Positions 14,731 through 23,251 are shown, numbered from the stretch's first letter. The stretch is DNA of 30,384 nt from SZUA-217 sp034658975 (GCA_034658975.1 JAYEGJ010000091.1:1-30384), one strand, 5' to 3'. Notes: generated by a model from the sequence alone, not told the origin. A program made the numbers and translations.

Positions 14731-16644
14731 CTGATCTTTCACTCTGGTGGCTGGTGGAGCTACCTCAAGTACGACGAGGAGCAAGACCGGCCCGACATCG
14801 ACCGCGATCTGCTCAAACGCGTCTGGTCCTACGGGAGACCATACGCCTCGGGACTTGCGGGAATCCTGCTCACGATCATCATCATCTCAGGGCTCTCCGT
14901 CGTCCCCGCCTTGCTCATCAGGCTTCTGGTGGACGAGGCCATCCCACGTGAGGATGTTGCCCAACTGACCCTTCTTGGCGTCGGGATGATCCTCGTGCCC
15001 CTCATCAACGCCCTTGTGGGCGTCGGGCAGAGATGGCTCAGCTCGAGTGTCGGGGAGGGGATCATCTTCGACCTGCGCTGTGAGTTGTTCGCCCACCTCC
15101 AGACGATGTCGCTGCGGTTCTTCACCGCGACCAAGACGGGGGAGCTCATGAACCGGCTCAGCTCTGATGTCGTGGGCGCTCAGCAGGCGATAACCGGGAC
15201 CTTCGTGTCCATCGTTTCCAACGTGATCTCTGTGGTGGTGATCCTGATCGTGATGATTCAGGCGGACTGGCGTCTGACCCTTCTCGCGGTGGCAGCTCTT
15301 CCTCTTTTCGTGCTTCCGGCCCGTCGGGTGGCGAAGGTGCTTCGACGGGTCACTCAGCAGCAGATGGAGCACGAGGCTGCCATGTCGGGGACCCTTCAGG
15401 AGTCGTTCAACGTAAGTGGTGCCCTGTTGATCCGGCTCTTCGGCAGGTGGGCCGAAGAGAAGGAGAAGTTCACGGGGCAGGCGTTGCTCGTGCGTGACTT
15501 GGGGGTCCGTCGGGCAATGGTGGGCAGAGGATTCTTCGCCGCCCTCGGCTTGGTGTCAGCGGTTGGAATCGCCGCCGTGTTCTGGGTCGGCGGTCTTTTT
15601 GTCATCAATCAGTCCATCACGTTGGGAACGCTCATCATGTTCTCGACCCTCCTTACCCAGCTATACGGCCCGCTGGCGGCGATATCGAACACCAGGGTCG
15701 AATTCGCCACTTCCCTCGTGTCGTTCGAGCGGGTGTTCGAGGTCCTCGATCTCGATACGGATGTTCCTGCCCCCGCGGATCCTGTTCCTCTGGCTCCTGC
15801 GATCGGGACGGTTGAGCTCGAACATGTCAGCTTCCGATACAGCTCCGGAGAGGCAGAGGGGCTCGAGGCGGTGAAGAGATTCAGTTGGCGTGCCAGTTCG
15901 GACTCGTCCGATGTCGTCCAACAGGCATCGACCAGAGATTGGGCGATCGATGACACCAGCTTTGTGGCCGAGCCGGGCACGCTTGTCGCTCTTGTCGGAC
16001 CTTCAGGTGCCGGTAAAACGACTATCTCGTATCTGGTTCCAAGGTTGTATGACGTGACCGAAGGCCGGGTGTTGATCGACGGCAAGGACGTTCGTCTTGT
16101 CAGCCCGGTAGACCTGGCGGCAACCGTGGGAGTGGTGACCCAGGAGACCTATCTGTTTCATGACACGATCGCCGCCAATCTCCGGTACGCGAAGCCGAAA
16201 GCAGTTCTGGACGAACTGGTCGAGGCGGCCCGAGCGGCAAACATCCACGACATGATCGTCAAGCTCCCCGACGGATACGACACGATGGTCGGGGAGAGGG
16301 GCTACCGGCTCTCAGGAGGCGAAAAGCAGCGAATCGCGATAGCCAGGGTGTTGCTCAAAGATCCCCGGATCCTGATCCTCGATGAAGCGACCTCGCATCT
16401 CGACTCACGGTCCGAGTCACTGATCCAGGAGGCTCTGGAGACGCTTTTACAGGGTCGGACATCACTGGTCATCGCCCATCGGCTCTCGACGGTTCGAAAG
16501 GCGGACCTGATTCTCGTGATCGACGAGGGACACATCGTGGAGCGAGGGACTCACGAGACGCTCATCGAGGCGAACGGTCTCTATGCGGAGTTATACGAGA
16601 CCCAGTTCGAATCGGTCGCCGGTCAAGCGCCGAGCGACCGTTAG
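14731..16644 (+). CDS. ABC transporter, fused permease and ATPase (exporter type)
   Basis: This half-transporter has about 637 residues. An N-terminal transmembrane domain with about six helices spans residues 20-320, including GLAGILLTIIIISGLSVVPA and ISVVVILIVMIQADW. The ATPase domain has Walker A GPSGAGKTT (near 422-430), signature LSGGEKQR (near 527-534), Walker B ILILDEATSHLD and the H-loop VIAHRLS. It likely works as a dimer exporting lipids, peptides or drugs. Between FRYSSG and Walker A there is an extra stretch of about 30 residues. The open frame extends up to 14551, but that part overlaps the lipoprotein gene. The strong AGGAGG (14722-14727) sits directly before CTG 14731 and ATC 14734, with no ATG, GTG or TTG nearby, so a rare start codon is implied. 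Confidence 0.88.
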   Translation: MIFHSGGWWSYLKYDEEQDRPDIDRDLLKRVWSYGRPYASGLAGILLTIIIISGLSVVPALLIRLLVDEAIPREDVAQLTLLGVGMILVPLINALVGVGQRWLSSSVGEGIIFDLRCELFAHLQTMSLRFFTATKTGELMNRLSSDVVGAQQAITGTFVSIVSNVISVVVILIVMIQADWRLTLLAVAALPLFVLPARRVAKVLRRVTQQQMEHEAAMSGTLQESFNVSGALLIRLFGRWAEEKEKFTGQALLVRDLGVRRAMVGRGFFAALGLVSAVGIAAVFWVGGLFVINQSITLGTLIMFSTLLTQLYGPLAAISNTRVEFATSLVSFERVFEVLDLDTDVPAPADPVPLAPAIGTVELEHVSFRYSSGEAEGLEAVKRFSWRASSDSSDVVQQASTRDWAIDDTSFVAEPGTLVALVGPSGAGKTTISYLVPRLYDVTEGRVLIDGKDVRLVSPVDLAATVGVVTQETYLFHDTIAANLRYAKPKAVLDELVEAARAANIHDMIVKLPDGYDTMVGERGYRLSGGEKQRIAIARVLLKDPRILILDEATSHLDSRSESLIQEALETLLQGRTSLVIAHRLSTVRKADLILVIDEGHIVERGTHETLIEANGLYAELYETQFESVAGQAPSDR

Positions 16645-17018
16645 GCGCCGCGCAGCAGATTCTCGAACAACATCGGCTGGTTGGTCGCCAGCAGCAGAAC
16701 CTCGCCATCGTGCGACATCCAGAGCCGCGGCCCGGCCTTGAGCCACACGTTCTTGGGAAGAGCATCGAGACTCTTGCGTTTGCGACGCGAAGGCGGGAGA
16801 TAGACGAGGACACGGTCGGAAGGCGCACCGAGGGCGTCGAGAGGTCCGGCCAGGTCGTAGCTGCCGTAGAGGGCGGCGATGGCCTCGGCGTGGTCGATGG
16901 GGCCCTCGTTGGAGAACCAATCGACCCGGCCACAGTCACCACAGGCAGCAACGGCGATTGTGTCGACCCAGACCGGCTTGTGTTCGCACGATTCGGATGT
17001 AGGGAAGTCCATACCCAC
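16641..17018 (-). CDS. Hypothetical protein with CxxC motif
   Basis: The protein has up to 125 residues and no family I can name. The N-terminal part has CEHKPVW and CGDCGRVDWF, a possible zinc knuckle (Cys 11, His 13, Cys 26, Cys 29 from the upstream start). Next comes a helix (HAEAIAALYGSYDLAGPL), a basic patch (SRRKRKS) and a hydrophobic strand-rich end (EVLLLATNQPMLFENLL). The composition looks like a genuine cytoplasmic protein. The start is GTG 17018 or ATG 17012. Its TAA overlaps the TAG of the ABC transporter gene by two bases on the opposite strand. Confidence 0.65.
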   Translation of the reverse strand: MGMDFPTSESCEHKPVWVDTIAVAACGDCGRVDWFSNEGPIDHAEAIAALYGSYDLAGPLDALGAPSDRVLVYLPPSRRKRKSLDALPKNVWLKAGPRLWMSHDGEVLLLATNQPMLFENLLRGA

Positions 17019-17060
17019 AAGGTATTTGATGGGTGTGACAGATTCGCGTTCGGCGGCCGA

Positions 17061-17570
17061 TCAGGGCTCGATGATGGGCATCTCCATGGTGTCCTCGATC
17101 TTGGAGCCGGGAACGAGAAGAACGGGAAGGTGTGAGTTCACCATGACCCTGGCCGAGACCGAGCGCCAGGCCTCCTCGGTGAAGAGCCTTCGGGTGGCTC
17201 CCATGACAACCATCTCGGCACGAACCTTCTGCGCGGTTGAGATGATGGCCTCGGCCGGATCGTCGCCTTCGACAAACCGAATGTCGCATTCGATGTCATG
17301 GGCGACAAGCGCAGCGCAGATTGGATCGACCGCCCGTCGGCCCCGTTCCTCGAGGTAGGCGGCGGCCTTCTTCTCAGCGGATGGCGCGTCCTCCTCAGCG
17401 TCGTCGAGAAAGGATCGCCTGCTGTCGTCGTCGAGGGATTCGAGGAATGAGCGAGGAACCCGTACGACCGTCATGACGGTCACTCTGGTCTCCTCGCCTG
17501 CAAGAAGCCTGCAGAAGTCGGCGACAGGAGCGGCGGGAAGAACACCTGTGGTGGCGACGAGAATCCGCAC
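17061..17570 (-). CDS. Universal stress protein-like (UspA fold)
   Basis: The 169-residue protein starts MRILVATTGV and ends with the Usp-type core EMVVMGATRRLFTE...NSHLPVLLVPG. The middle (residues 40-90) is acidic and lacks close similarity. In ATP-binding Usp proteins the last loop reads Gly-2x-Gly-9x-Gly-Ser/Thr. Here only the first Gly is kept (GATRRLFTEEAWRSVSARV), so ATP binding is doubtful. Usp proteins are usually small cytoplasmic stress or signalling modulators. The gene is divergent from the SDR gene, with a 59-nt spacer. Confidence 0.75.
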   Translation of the reverse strand: MRILVATTGVLPAAPVADFCRLLAGEETRVTVMTVVRVPRSFLESLDDDSRRSFLDDAEEDAPSAEKKAAAYLEERGRRAVDPICAALVAHDIECDIRFVEGDDPAEAIISTAQKVRAEMVVMGATRRLFTEEAWRSVSARVMVNSHLPVLLVPGSKIEDTMEMPIIEP

Positions 17571-17629
17571 GGGCGGAACATTAGGGTTCCTCCCTCGGTT
17601 GTGCAGAGGCCGCCCCGAAGGAGAGACGC

Positions 17630-18406
17630 ATGGACGTAAGAGTTGATGGAAAAGTGGCCCTGGTCACCGGGGGCAGTCGCGGTATCGGCATGGCTACTGC
17701 CTTGGAGTTCGCTCGCAGCGGCGCGAGTGGTGTCGTGATCACTTCTCGCAAACCCGAGAACATCGAGGCGGCGGCCGAGACGCTGATAGAGGCAGGCGTT
17801 GACGCTGATCGGCTGCTGGCGCTGACAGCGAGGGCTGACGACGAGGGAGCCGCCAATGATGCCGTTGCGGCCACGGTCGAGCGTTTCGGTTCCTGCGACA
17901 TCCTCGTCAACAACGCAGGGACCAACCCGTCAGCTGGAGCGCTGATGGACGTCGATCTTGGGGCGCTTGACAAGACATGGGCCGTCAATCTGAGAGCACC
18001 GCTCCTGTGGGCCCGCGCCGCATTTCACAGCTGGATGGAGGACCACGGTGGCGCCATCGTCAATGTCGCCTCGGTTGCCGGATTGCGGCCCAGTCCGATT
18101 GTCGGCGCCTACAACATCTCGAAGGCCGGACTTGTCCATATGACCCGGCAATTGGCACAGGAACTGGCACCAACGATTCGGGTCAATGCTGTTGCTCCGG
18201 CGGTGGTCAAGACGCGCCTGGCGGGGGCTCTCCTGGTCGATGAGGAAGCCACCGCCCGTATGCATCCTCTCGGACGTGTGGGGGAGCCGGAAGACGTGGC
18301 TCGACTGATCGTCTTCCTGAGCTCGGATGCATCTTCATGGATGACAGGGACCATCGTTCCGGTTGACGGTGGTGTGATCGGCGCCGGCTCTTCAGACATC
18401 TCCTAG
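17630..18406 (+). CDS. SDR family oxidoreductase (FabG-like)
   Basis: The 258-residue classical short-chain dehydrogenase has cofactor motif TGGSRGIG (13-20), NNAG near residue 95, the catalytic Ser in VNVASVAG, and YNISK (Tyr and Lys around 161-165). The C-terminal FLSSDASSWMTGTIVPVDGG is standard for the family. The residue after the second strand is ITSRKPEN, where Arg favours NADP(H). The substrate is not deducible. An AAGGAGAG ribosome binding site lies a few bases before the ATG. It is 13 nt upstream of cofG on the same strand and may be in the F420 transcript, but no known Fo step needs an SDR. Confidence 0.9.
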   Translation: MDVRVDGKVALVTGGSRGIGMATALEFARSGASGVVITSRKPENIEAAAETLIEAGVDADRLLALTARADDEGAANDAVAATVERFGSCDILVNNAGTNPSAGALMDVDLGALDKTWAVNLRAPLLWARAAFHSWMEDHGGAIVNVASVAGLRPSPIVGAYNISKAGLVHMTRQLAQELAPTIRVNAVAPAVVKTRLAGALLVDEEATARMHPLGRVGEPEDVARLIVFLSSDASSWMTGTIVPVDGGVIGAGSSDIS

Positions 18407-18419
18407 TGGCTCGGCTTAG

Positions 18420-19559
18420 ATGACCCACCCGTCACCCGATCCCGACCTGGCGGTCCGCTATCTCAGTGGGGAGATCGACGGCGGACCCCTGTTCGAACAT
18501 GCCGCCGCGCTGAGGGATGAGGGACGGGGACGGACGATCACCTACTCCCGCAAGGTGTTCATCCCGCTGACGACACTGTGCAACGATCGGTGCACCTACT
18601 GCACGTTTGCCAAGCCACCGGGTGCAGGTGGTGTCTACCTGGAGCCGGAGGAGGTCGTGGGGGTGGCTCGCGCCGGTGACGCCGCCGGTTGCACCGAGGC
18701 CCTGTTCACCCTCGGCGACCGGCCGGAGCAGCGCTGGCCCCAAGCTCGGGAGTTTCTCGATGACAGGGGCCTGGCCTCGACCATCGAATACGTGGCCGAG
18801 ATGTCGGTATTGGTTCGGGCGGAGACTTCGCTCTTTCCGCACGCCAATCCCGGTCTCCTCGATGACGAGGCCATGGCGATGCTGAGACCGACCAATCCCT
18901 CGATGGGGATGATGCTGGAGAACATCTCCCCGCGACTTACCGAGCCCGGGATGCCGCACCACAATTCACCAACCAAGGAGCCGTCGAGACGAATGGCCAC
19001 CATCGAGGCGGCCGGGCGACAGAAGGTGCCCTTCACCACCGGAATCCTGGTGGGAATCGGTGAGAACCACCGCGAAATCGTCGACTCGCTCTTCACATTG
19101 CGTGACCTGTCGGACAGCACAGGCGCCATCCAAGAGGTGATCATCCAGAACTTCAGGGCAAAGGCGGACACTCCAATGCGTCGGTCGGCAGAACCGGTGC
19201 CAAGGTGGTTTGCCAGGGTGGTGGCCCTGGCTCGCTGGATCATGGGTGCCGAGGCATCGATACAGGTTCCTCCCAATCTCACCGAGCATTACGAGATCTA
19301 TCTCGACGCCGGCATCAATGACTGGGGTGGCGTGTCCCCCCTGACCATCGACTGGGTCAATCCCGAAGCTCCATGGCCACACCTCGGGGAATTGGAACGT
19401 CGCACATCTGTCGCCGGTTTCGATCTTCGTCCCCGGCTTCCCGTCTACCCGGACTACATCAACAGCCAGTGGATCGCCCCTGAGTTGCTTGATGACGTGC
19501 GTGCCGCCGCCGATGGGCGCGGTTTGGCGGCGATACCGGCCAGAATCGGTCCGGCATGA
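18420..19559 (+). CDS. cofG: Fo synthase subunit 1 CofG (radical SAM)
   Basis: The 379-residue radical SAM enzyme has the cluster motif CNDRCTYC (Cys 54, 58, 61; CX3CX2C), preceded by RKVFIPLTTL and followed by FAKPPGAGG, all typical of CofG. It also has LFTLGDRPEQRWP and the C-terminal NDWGGVSPLTIDWVNPE of this family. With CofH it makes 7,8-didemethyl-8-hydroxy-5-deazariboflavin (Fo), the chromophore of coenzyme F420. Many actinobacteria fuse the two halves as FbiC, but here they are separate. The cofG stop and cofH start overlap as ATGA, so translation is coupled. The ATG at 18420 has no obvious ribosome binding site. Confidence 0.93.
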   Translation: MTHPSPDPDLAVRYLSGEIDGGPLFEHAAALRDEGRGRTITYSRKVFIPLTTLCNDRCTYCTFAKPPGAGGVYLEPEEVVGVARAGDAAGCTEALFTLGDRPEQRWPQAREFLDDRGLASTIEYVAEMSVLVRAETSLFPHANPGLLDDEAMAMLRPTNPSMGMMLENISPRLTEPGMPHHNSPTKEPSRRMATIEAAGRQKVPFTTGILVGIGENHREIVDSLFTLRDLSDSTGAIQEVIIQNFRAKADTPMRRSAEPVPRWFARVVALARWIMGAEASIQVPPNLTEHYEIYLDAGINDWGGVSPLTIDWVNPEAPWPHLGELERRTSVAGFDLRPRLPVYPDYINSQWIAPELLDDVRAAADGRGLAAIPARIGPA

Positions 19560-21415
19560 GAATCACTTTCCTGAGAATGCGCCCCGCCGAGCAGCTCGCC
19601 GAGCCGACCGCAGTCAGCAGACGCCGGGAAGGCACCACCACTGTCGAGATGAATTCGCCGACAGTCGCCGAGTTGGAGGCGGCAGCCAAGGGAGGGGTCC
19701 TCGTCGCTGGCAAAACCGTGGATGGGATCGAGCCCAGTGCGTGGGTCGTCCCTCCGGCCGAGGTGCCGGCCCTTATCGACCGACAAGTCGCCCCGTGGCG
19801 GCTGACCGTTCTTCACCAGGGCACCCGGGAGGACGTTCTCGACGCCCTCGCCCGGAGTGGCGCCGCCTATCTGCGCGCGACACGCTCGCGTCTTGCCCAG
19901 GCGGTATCGATCACCAAGCTGCCCGGTATCCAGACCGTTGTCTCGTTGTTTGTCGATGATGTCAAGCAGGCGCTTCATGCAGTCGGAGGAGGCGCCGGAG
20001 ACCTCGTACTGCGCGACTGGAGCGCCGAGCGCATCGGAGAGCTGCGTGACGCACTCGGCGCTACCCAACTCGTCGAGCGAACGGCGTTTCCCGTCGGCGT
20101 CGAGATCGACGACGCCCGAGAGGTTCTGCCCCATCCCGTTTTCACCACCTGGCTGGGCCAGGTCGACAGTTCCGGCGCGGCCCGTCCCCGGTATGAATGG
20201 GCCCCCGGCATGGATGTCGATGTACCGGTCCCATCCCAACGCTTCTCCGCCGAGTGGGTGGACTCTTCATGGATCGATGGCCGTTCGCCCGATGGGATCG
20301 AGGGAGCGGGGGATCTGACTGCGATTCTCGAGCGCTCGCTCGAGGGCGTCGCACCGACGGTCAGCGAGGTCGAGGCGCTGTTCAGGGCCAGAGGTGACCA
20401 GGTCGACGCCGTGGCCCATGTGGCCGACCTCCTCCGGGAGCGCGCCGTCGGGGACACGGTCACCTATGTGGTCAACCGCAACATCAATTACACCAACCTC
20501 TGCTACTTCAAGTGCGGCTTCTGTGCGTTCTCCAAGGGACCGAAGTCCCTCAATCTCCGAGGCGAGCCCTATCTGATGGGTCTCGACGAGATAGTGGGCA
20601 ACGCCCGAGAGGCATGGGACCGGGGAGCGACCGAGGTCACGCTTCAAGGAGGTATTCACCCCGATTTCACCGGGAACTTCTACGTAGACGTGGTCAAAGC
20701 GATCAAGTCCGAGATGCCTGACATGCACATCCACGGTTTCACACCGCTTGAGGTCTGGCAGGGCGCCGAGACGCTGGGTGTCCCGGTGCGTCGCTTTCTC
20801 GGGGAGTTGAAGGAGGCCGGGCTGGGGACCCTGCCGGGCACGGCTGCGGAGATTCTCGACGACGACATCCGCACTCATCTCTGCCCGGACAAGATCCGCA
20901 CGTCGCAATGGGCCGAGGTGATGATCACCGCACACGAACTCGGTCTTCGAGCCACCGCCACGATCATGTTCGGCCACATCGATCACCCCAGATCGTGGGC
21001 CAATCACCTCGAAGTGATCAGAGAAGTCCAGAGACGCACCGGCGGCTTCACCGAGATGGTGCCGCTGCCGTTCGTTCACATGGGCTCACCGATCTTTCTG
21101 CGAGGCAGGGCGAGACCGGGTCCGACCTGGGACGAGACGGTGTTGATCCACGCGGTCTCGCGAATCGCTTTTAACGGCCTCATTGACAACATCCAGGCCT
21201 CGTGGGTGAAGCTCGGTCTCGACGGAGGACGTCGTCTTCTCGACGCCGGGTGCAATGACCTGGGCGGAACACTGATGGGCGAGATCATCACCCGGGCCGC
21301 CGGGGCTGCTCACGGCCAGGAAGTCAGCACAGACGAGTTCGTGGCGGGGATCGAGGCCGCCGGCAGGACACCCGCCCTCCGCAGCACCACCTACGAGATC
21401 CTCGACCGGGTTTAG
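19556..21415 (+). CDS. cofH: Fo synthase subunit 2 CofH with ~255-residue N-terminal extension
   Basis: Residues 256-619 are a normal CofH. The helical lead-in ILERSLEGVAPTVSEVEALF is followed by TYVVNRNINYTNLCYFKCGFC, whose CX3CX2C (Cys 316, 320, 323) binds the radical SAM cluster. Then come TLQGGIHPDF, HIHGFTPLEV, LPGTAAEIL and the terminal NDLGGTLMGEIITRAAG. CofH joins tyrosine to 5-amino-6-ribitylaminouracil before CofG closes the Fo ring. Residues 1-255 are not CofG and match no family I can name. They are coding-like throughout (SITKLPGIQTVVSLFVDDVKQ, EWAPGMDVDVPVP). The ATG at 19556 overlaps the cofG stop by 4 nt. An internal ATG at 19649 would keep most of the extension. Confidence 0.9.
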   Translation: MRITFLRMRPAEQLAEPTAVSRRREGTTTVEMNSPTVAELEAAAKGGVLVAGKTVDGIEPSAWVVPPAEVPALIDRQVAPWRLTVLHQGTREDVLDALARSGAAYLRATRSRLAQAVSITKLPGIQTVVSLFVDDVKQALHAVGGGAGDLVLRDWSAERIGELRDALGATQLVERTAFPVGVEIDDAREVLPHPVFTTWLGQVDSSGAARPRYEWAPGMDVDVPVPSQRFSAEWVDSSWIDGRSPDGIEGAGDLTAILERSLEGVAPTVSEVEALFRARGDQVDAVAHVADLLRERAVGDTVTYVVNRNINYTNLCYFKCGFCAFSKGPKSLNLRGEPYLMGLDEIVGNAREAWDRGATEVTLQGGIHPDFTGNFYVDVVKAIKSEMPDMHIHGFTPLEVWQGAETLGVPVRRFLGELKEAGLGTLPGTAAEILDDDIRTHLCPDKIRTSQWAEVMITAHELGLRATATIMFGHIDHPRSWANHLEVIREVQRRTGGFTEMVPLPFVHMGSPIFLRGRARPGPTWDETVLIHAVSRIAFNGLIDNIQASWVKLGLDGGRRLLDAGCNDLGGTLMGEIITRAAGAAHGQEVSTDEFVAGIEAAGRTPALRSTTYEILDRV

Positions 21416-21433
21416 GGACAAAGCTTCCGACAA

Positions 21434-21456
21434 GATCATCCTCAGATCGGGTGATC
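21434..21456 (+). terminator. Hairpin after cofH
   Basis: GATCATCC and GGGTGATC pair as an 8-bp stem with one G-U pair around a 7-nt loop, 18 nt after the cofH stop. There is no U-tract, as is common for actinobacterial terminators. It probably ends the SDR-cofG-cofH transcript. Confidence 0.5.
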
Positions 21457-21963
21457 GTCCGAGCGACTCCGAGTTCGACCGGTAGGCGTCAGCCAAGAGC
21501 TACACAAGGAAGCCGGTTTTGTGTGCTGGGTTTTGCAGTCAGCTTCAAGGTCGGTGTGGTGCTGACACCGTTCATTGCCAACCACTCGAAGTGTAGGTTT
21601 GTGAGAGGTCGTCACGCGGAGTGAATGATAAGACTGACCGGCACAATCATCGAGGAAGTGCCGGGCTTTGTTTACTTCGCGGAGTTCGAGTGGGACGAAA
21701 CCAAGCCGTTCGCCAACTGCTAGAAATTCGCACATCCTCATCCGTGGTCAGCTTCGGGACGGGGCGAGGGACACTGGTCTCCGCCTCGGCCCCGAGCTCA
21801 GAAAGAGGCTCCCTACTCTTTGCCGACCGGCCCGGGTGGCAGGAGCCGCCGATGGATGCCAGATCCTTGTCTCCTCGACGACGACCGGGTCGGACACAAT
21901 CGGGGGTCACGGAGCGGCCTGGTGCGGTCGAGGAGCATTTCGAACAGGTCGACTCGGTGGTGC
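21457..21963. other. Gene-poor stretch upstream of glycosidase remnant
   Basis: No convincing full-length gene was found. A 32-codon open frame at 21625-21723 (+) starts MIRLTGTIIEEVPGFVYF and has a protein-like composition, but it is too short to assign and has no clear ribosome binding site. The region 21740-21960 may hold further decayed parts of the glycosidase fragment that follows, since the frame running into it has no recognisable motif. Confidence 0.4.
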
Positions 21964-22295
21964 TGGTCGCCTTACCCGGATCACCGTGGCAGTGTCTGGC
22001 CCCATGACACGATGCTGGCTCCCGCGACGAGGTTCCCCACCCGGTCGCTTATCCGACCAGTTCATCGCCTCAAGCCTGGGCGGCAGCAGTGCCTATCTAC
22101 CTGACCGAACAGCTGCTCGGAATCCAACCCGACCTGCCGGACGGACGAATCCTGGTGGCACCACAGCTTCCCGCCGGGATTGAGCTTTCGCTCGACGGCC
22201 TCCACTTGGGAGGCGGAGCGCTTTCCCTCCGAGCCGAAGGACGCCAGACTCAGTTCCTCGAGGTCCCATCGGGCATCGACGTTGTAGTTCGTTGA
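21964..22295 (+). pseudogene. Remnant of a glycogen-debranching/amylo-alpha-1,6-glucosidase-type protein
   Basis: Two C-terminal pieces of this glycosidase family are readable in different frames. Frame 1 (21964-22020) reads WSPYPDHRGSVWPHDTMLA, the family's conserved GSVWPHD motif. Frame 2 (about 22020-22295) reads RDEVPHPVAYPTSSSPQAWA, then AAVPIYLTEQLLGIQPDLPDG and the C-terminal strand domain to a stop. In intact relatives about 75-85 residues separate these motifs. Here they are almost adjacent and out of frame, so an internal deletion with a frameshift is likely. No N-terminal catalytic part was found upstream. An intact but different GH100-type glycosidase lies 2.4 kb downstream, so the sugar locus may once have been larger. 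Confidence 0.65.
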
Positions 22296-22490
22296 ACCGA
22301 GTCGGCTGCATACCAACACCCTCAACCCACCACGCGGCGAGCGGATTGGCACCGTTCCAGGCTGGAAAGGATTGGCGCAGCAACCTGGGACGATGGCGTT
22401 CGACAGTCAACACCAGGGACCCATGGAGTGGACAGCCGCGCCACGGCTATCGTCGGGCCGGTCCGCAACCCGAATTGGACGACGGCATCA

Positions 22491-22745
22491 GTGGCTCACA
22501 CCGGAACCATCATCAAACGGAAACGTGAGTCCCTCGGTATGTCACGGCGGGAATTGGCGATGAAGGCCGGCGTGAATAGATCCCACCTGGGCCGGATCGA
22601 ACGCAACGAGGTCGACCCCCGGATGTCAACCGTACGGCGCCTGGCCCGAATTCTCGGATTGAGCGTTCTGCACAGTGGCGCCGAATCGGTCGTAACGCCG
22701 GTCGAGGACGCGACAGCCTCGCATCCCCAGAGTCGATCCGGTTAG
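22491..22745 (+). CDS. XRE-family helix-turn-helix regulator
   Basis: This small DNA-binding protein has about 84 residues. It carries a clear Cro/CI-type HTH: GTIIKRKRESLGMSRRELAM, then KAGVNRSHLGRIERNEVDPRMSTVRRLARILGLSV. Arg in the recognition helix (SHLGRIERNE) is typical. The C-terminal 25 residues are polar and without a sensor domain. The GTG at 22491 starts just before the HTH. A GTG at 22428 would add 21 residues of unlikely composition. Its TAG overlaps the stop of the convergent NTF2-like gene by two bases. It is near the sugar cluster, but a link is only inferred from position. Confidence 0.75.
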   Translation: MAHTGTIIKRKRESLGMSRRELAMKAGVNRSHLGRIERNEVDPRMSTVRRLARILGLSVLHSGAESVVTPVEDATASHPQSRSG

Positions 22746-23086
22746 TCGTCGACTAATGCAGCCAGGCTGCGCTCGGAGATGCGAGCGATCCGTTTCTCGG
22801 CGTCGAAGTCGAGCTTCCACACGGCAATCGGGATGTGCCTGCCTTCATCGTCTGTCCGCCACACCGTCACACGCGATCGGGAGCGCGGTCGAACCCCGGT
22901 GAGTGTCAGGTCTGGAAACTCAGCTAGACGCTCCGAAAGCCACTCATCGATCGGCACTCCGTCGTTTGCAGACCCGTCATCTGCCAGAAGGTTCTCGAGG
23001 GCATCGTTGTCCTTGGCGTTGACGGCATCGATGAAGAGAAGCCGCGTGGTCTTTCTCTTCTTCCTTCCTTGTTGCCGGCCCGTCAC
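22742..23086 (-). CDS. Small NTF2/SnoaL-like protein
   Basis: The 114-residue protein begins with a basic leader (MTGRQQGRKKRKTTR). It continues as a short NTF2-like or polyketide-cyclase-like fold: a helix FIDAVNAKDNDALENLLADD, then WLSERLAEFPDLTLTGVRPR and strands RVTVWRTDD and IPIAVWKLDFD. The pattern of helix, acidic loop and paired strands suits the SnoaL-like family, but no catalytic residue can be named. It lies between the XRE gene and the sugar cluster, transcribed away from the latter, sharing a 216-nt divergent spacer. Confidence 0.6.
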   Translation of the reverse strand: MTGRQQGRKKRKTTRLLFIDAVNAKDNDALENLLADDGSANDGVPIDEWLSERLAEFPDLTLTGVRPRSRSRVTVWRTDDEGRHIPIAVWKLDFDAEKRIARISERSLAALVDD

Positions 23087-23251
23087 CCCGCAGCCTCCTC
23101 TTGGTCTACTTCCAGCGTCGTTTCGGGATGGTAGAGACCGGAGGTCCCAGGGCTGCGCTCTGACAGAGGGGGATCATCAACCCACCCGCGTGGGCTTGAT
23201 TCCGCCCCCAGACCCGCCGGTATGGTTGAGAAGAGGGTGCGCTATTCGACT

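Noticed and set aside
20267..21079. Minus-strand open frame of 270 codons inside cofH
   Set aside because: It is antisense to the conserved radical SAM region of CofH and has a shadow-like composition.
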